From positions 122,501 through 132,500 of the forward strand of contig JAXCGZ010001913.1 of NCBI GenBank assembly GCA_037179515.1: a stretch of 10,000 nt of DNA, written 5' to 3'. A program made the translations under genes and the position numbers. The notes beneath the pieces were generated by a model. That model did not search any database. It was not told where the DNA came from and worked only from the letters and a program-made list of their open reading frames with translations. Shown here piece by piece: positions 9,979 to 10,000 of the stretch (the stretch's first letter is position 1; every line of letters begins with the position of its first letter). This stretch comes from Halocaridina rubra. Taxonomy: Eukaryota; Arthropoda; Malacostraca; Decapoda; Atyidae.

Positions 9979-10000
9979 CTGAAGGAACACAGTAAATATC

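Overview
The window looks like arthropod nuclear DNA, most likely from a decapod crustacean (inference). The evidence is spliced exons with GT/AG junctions, three (TA)n microsatellites of more than 100 bp, TTAGG-type telomere-like motifs, a decayed jockey-like LINE and tRNA-like SINE material. Nothing here is bacterial: there are no operons or long intact ORFs.

The only supported host gene is on the minus strand. Seven exons between 9978 and 3955 splice into one continuous 1080-nt reading frame (360 codons) with compatible phases at all six internal junctions. They encode two complete tandem MAM domains (meprin / A5 / receptor phosphatase mu), so this is an internal fragment of an extracellular or membrane-anchored multi-MAM protein. 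MAM-A is built from exons 9805-9978, 9530-9623, 9195-9378 and 8785-8872. MAM-B is built from 8277-8435, 7605-7825 and 3955-4114. The gene enters the window already in progress at the right edge. Its 3' end is not certain; a candidate short terminal exon lies at 3645-3682.

The last intron (4115-7604, about 3.5 kb) has collected repeats: a foldback element (4182-4311), a 5'-truncated and dead LINE in antisense to the gene (about 4715-7090), a tRNA-derived SINE (about 7104-7330) and a 167-bp (TA)n tract ending 31 nt from the splice donor of exon 7605-7825. A second (TA)n tract (7935-8045) lies in the other flanking intron, so this one exon sits between two long self-complementary tracts.

The left 3.6 kb has no gene I can support. 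It holds an (AAT)n run, a 74-nt tRNA-like sequence, an old diverged tandem repeat of about 100 bp (about 440-1560) interrupted by a TTAGG-rich palindrome (1001-1181), AT-rich DNA and a third (TA)n tract (2514-2631).
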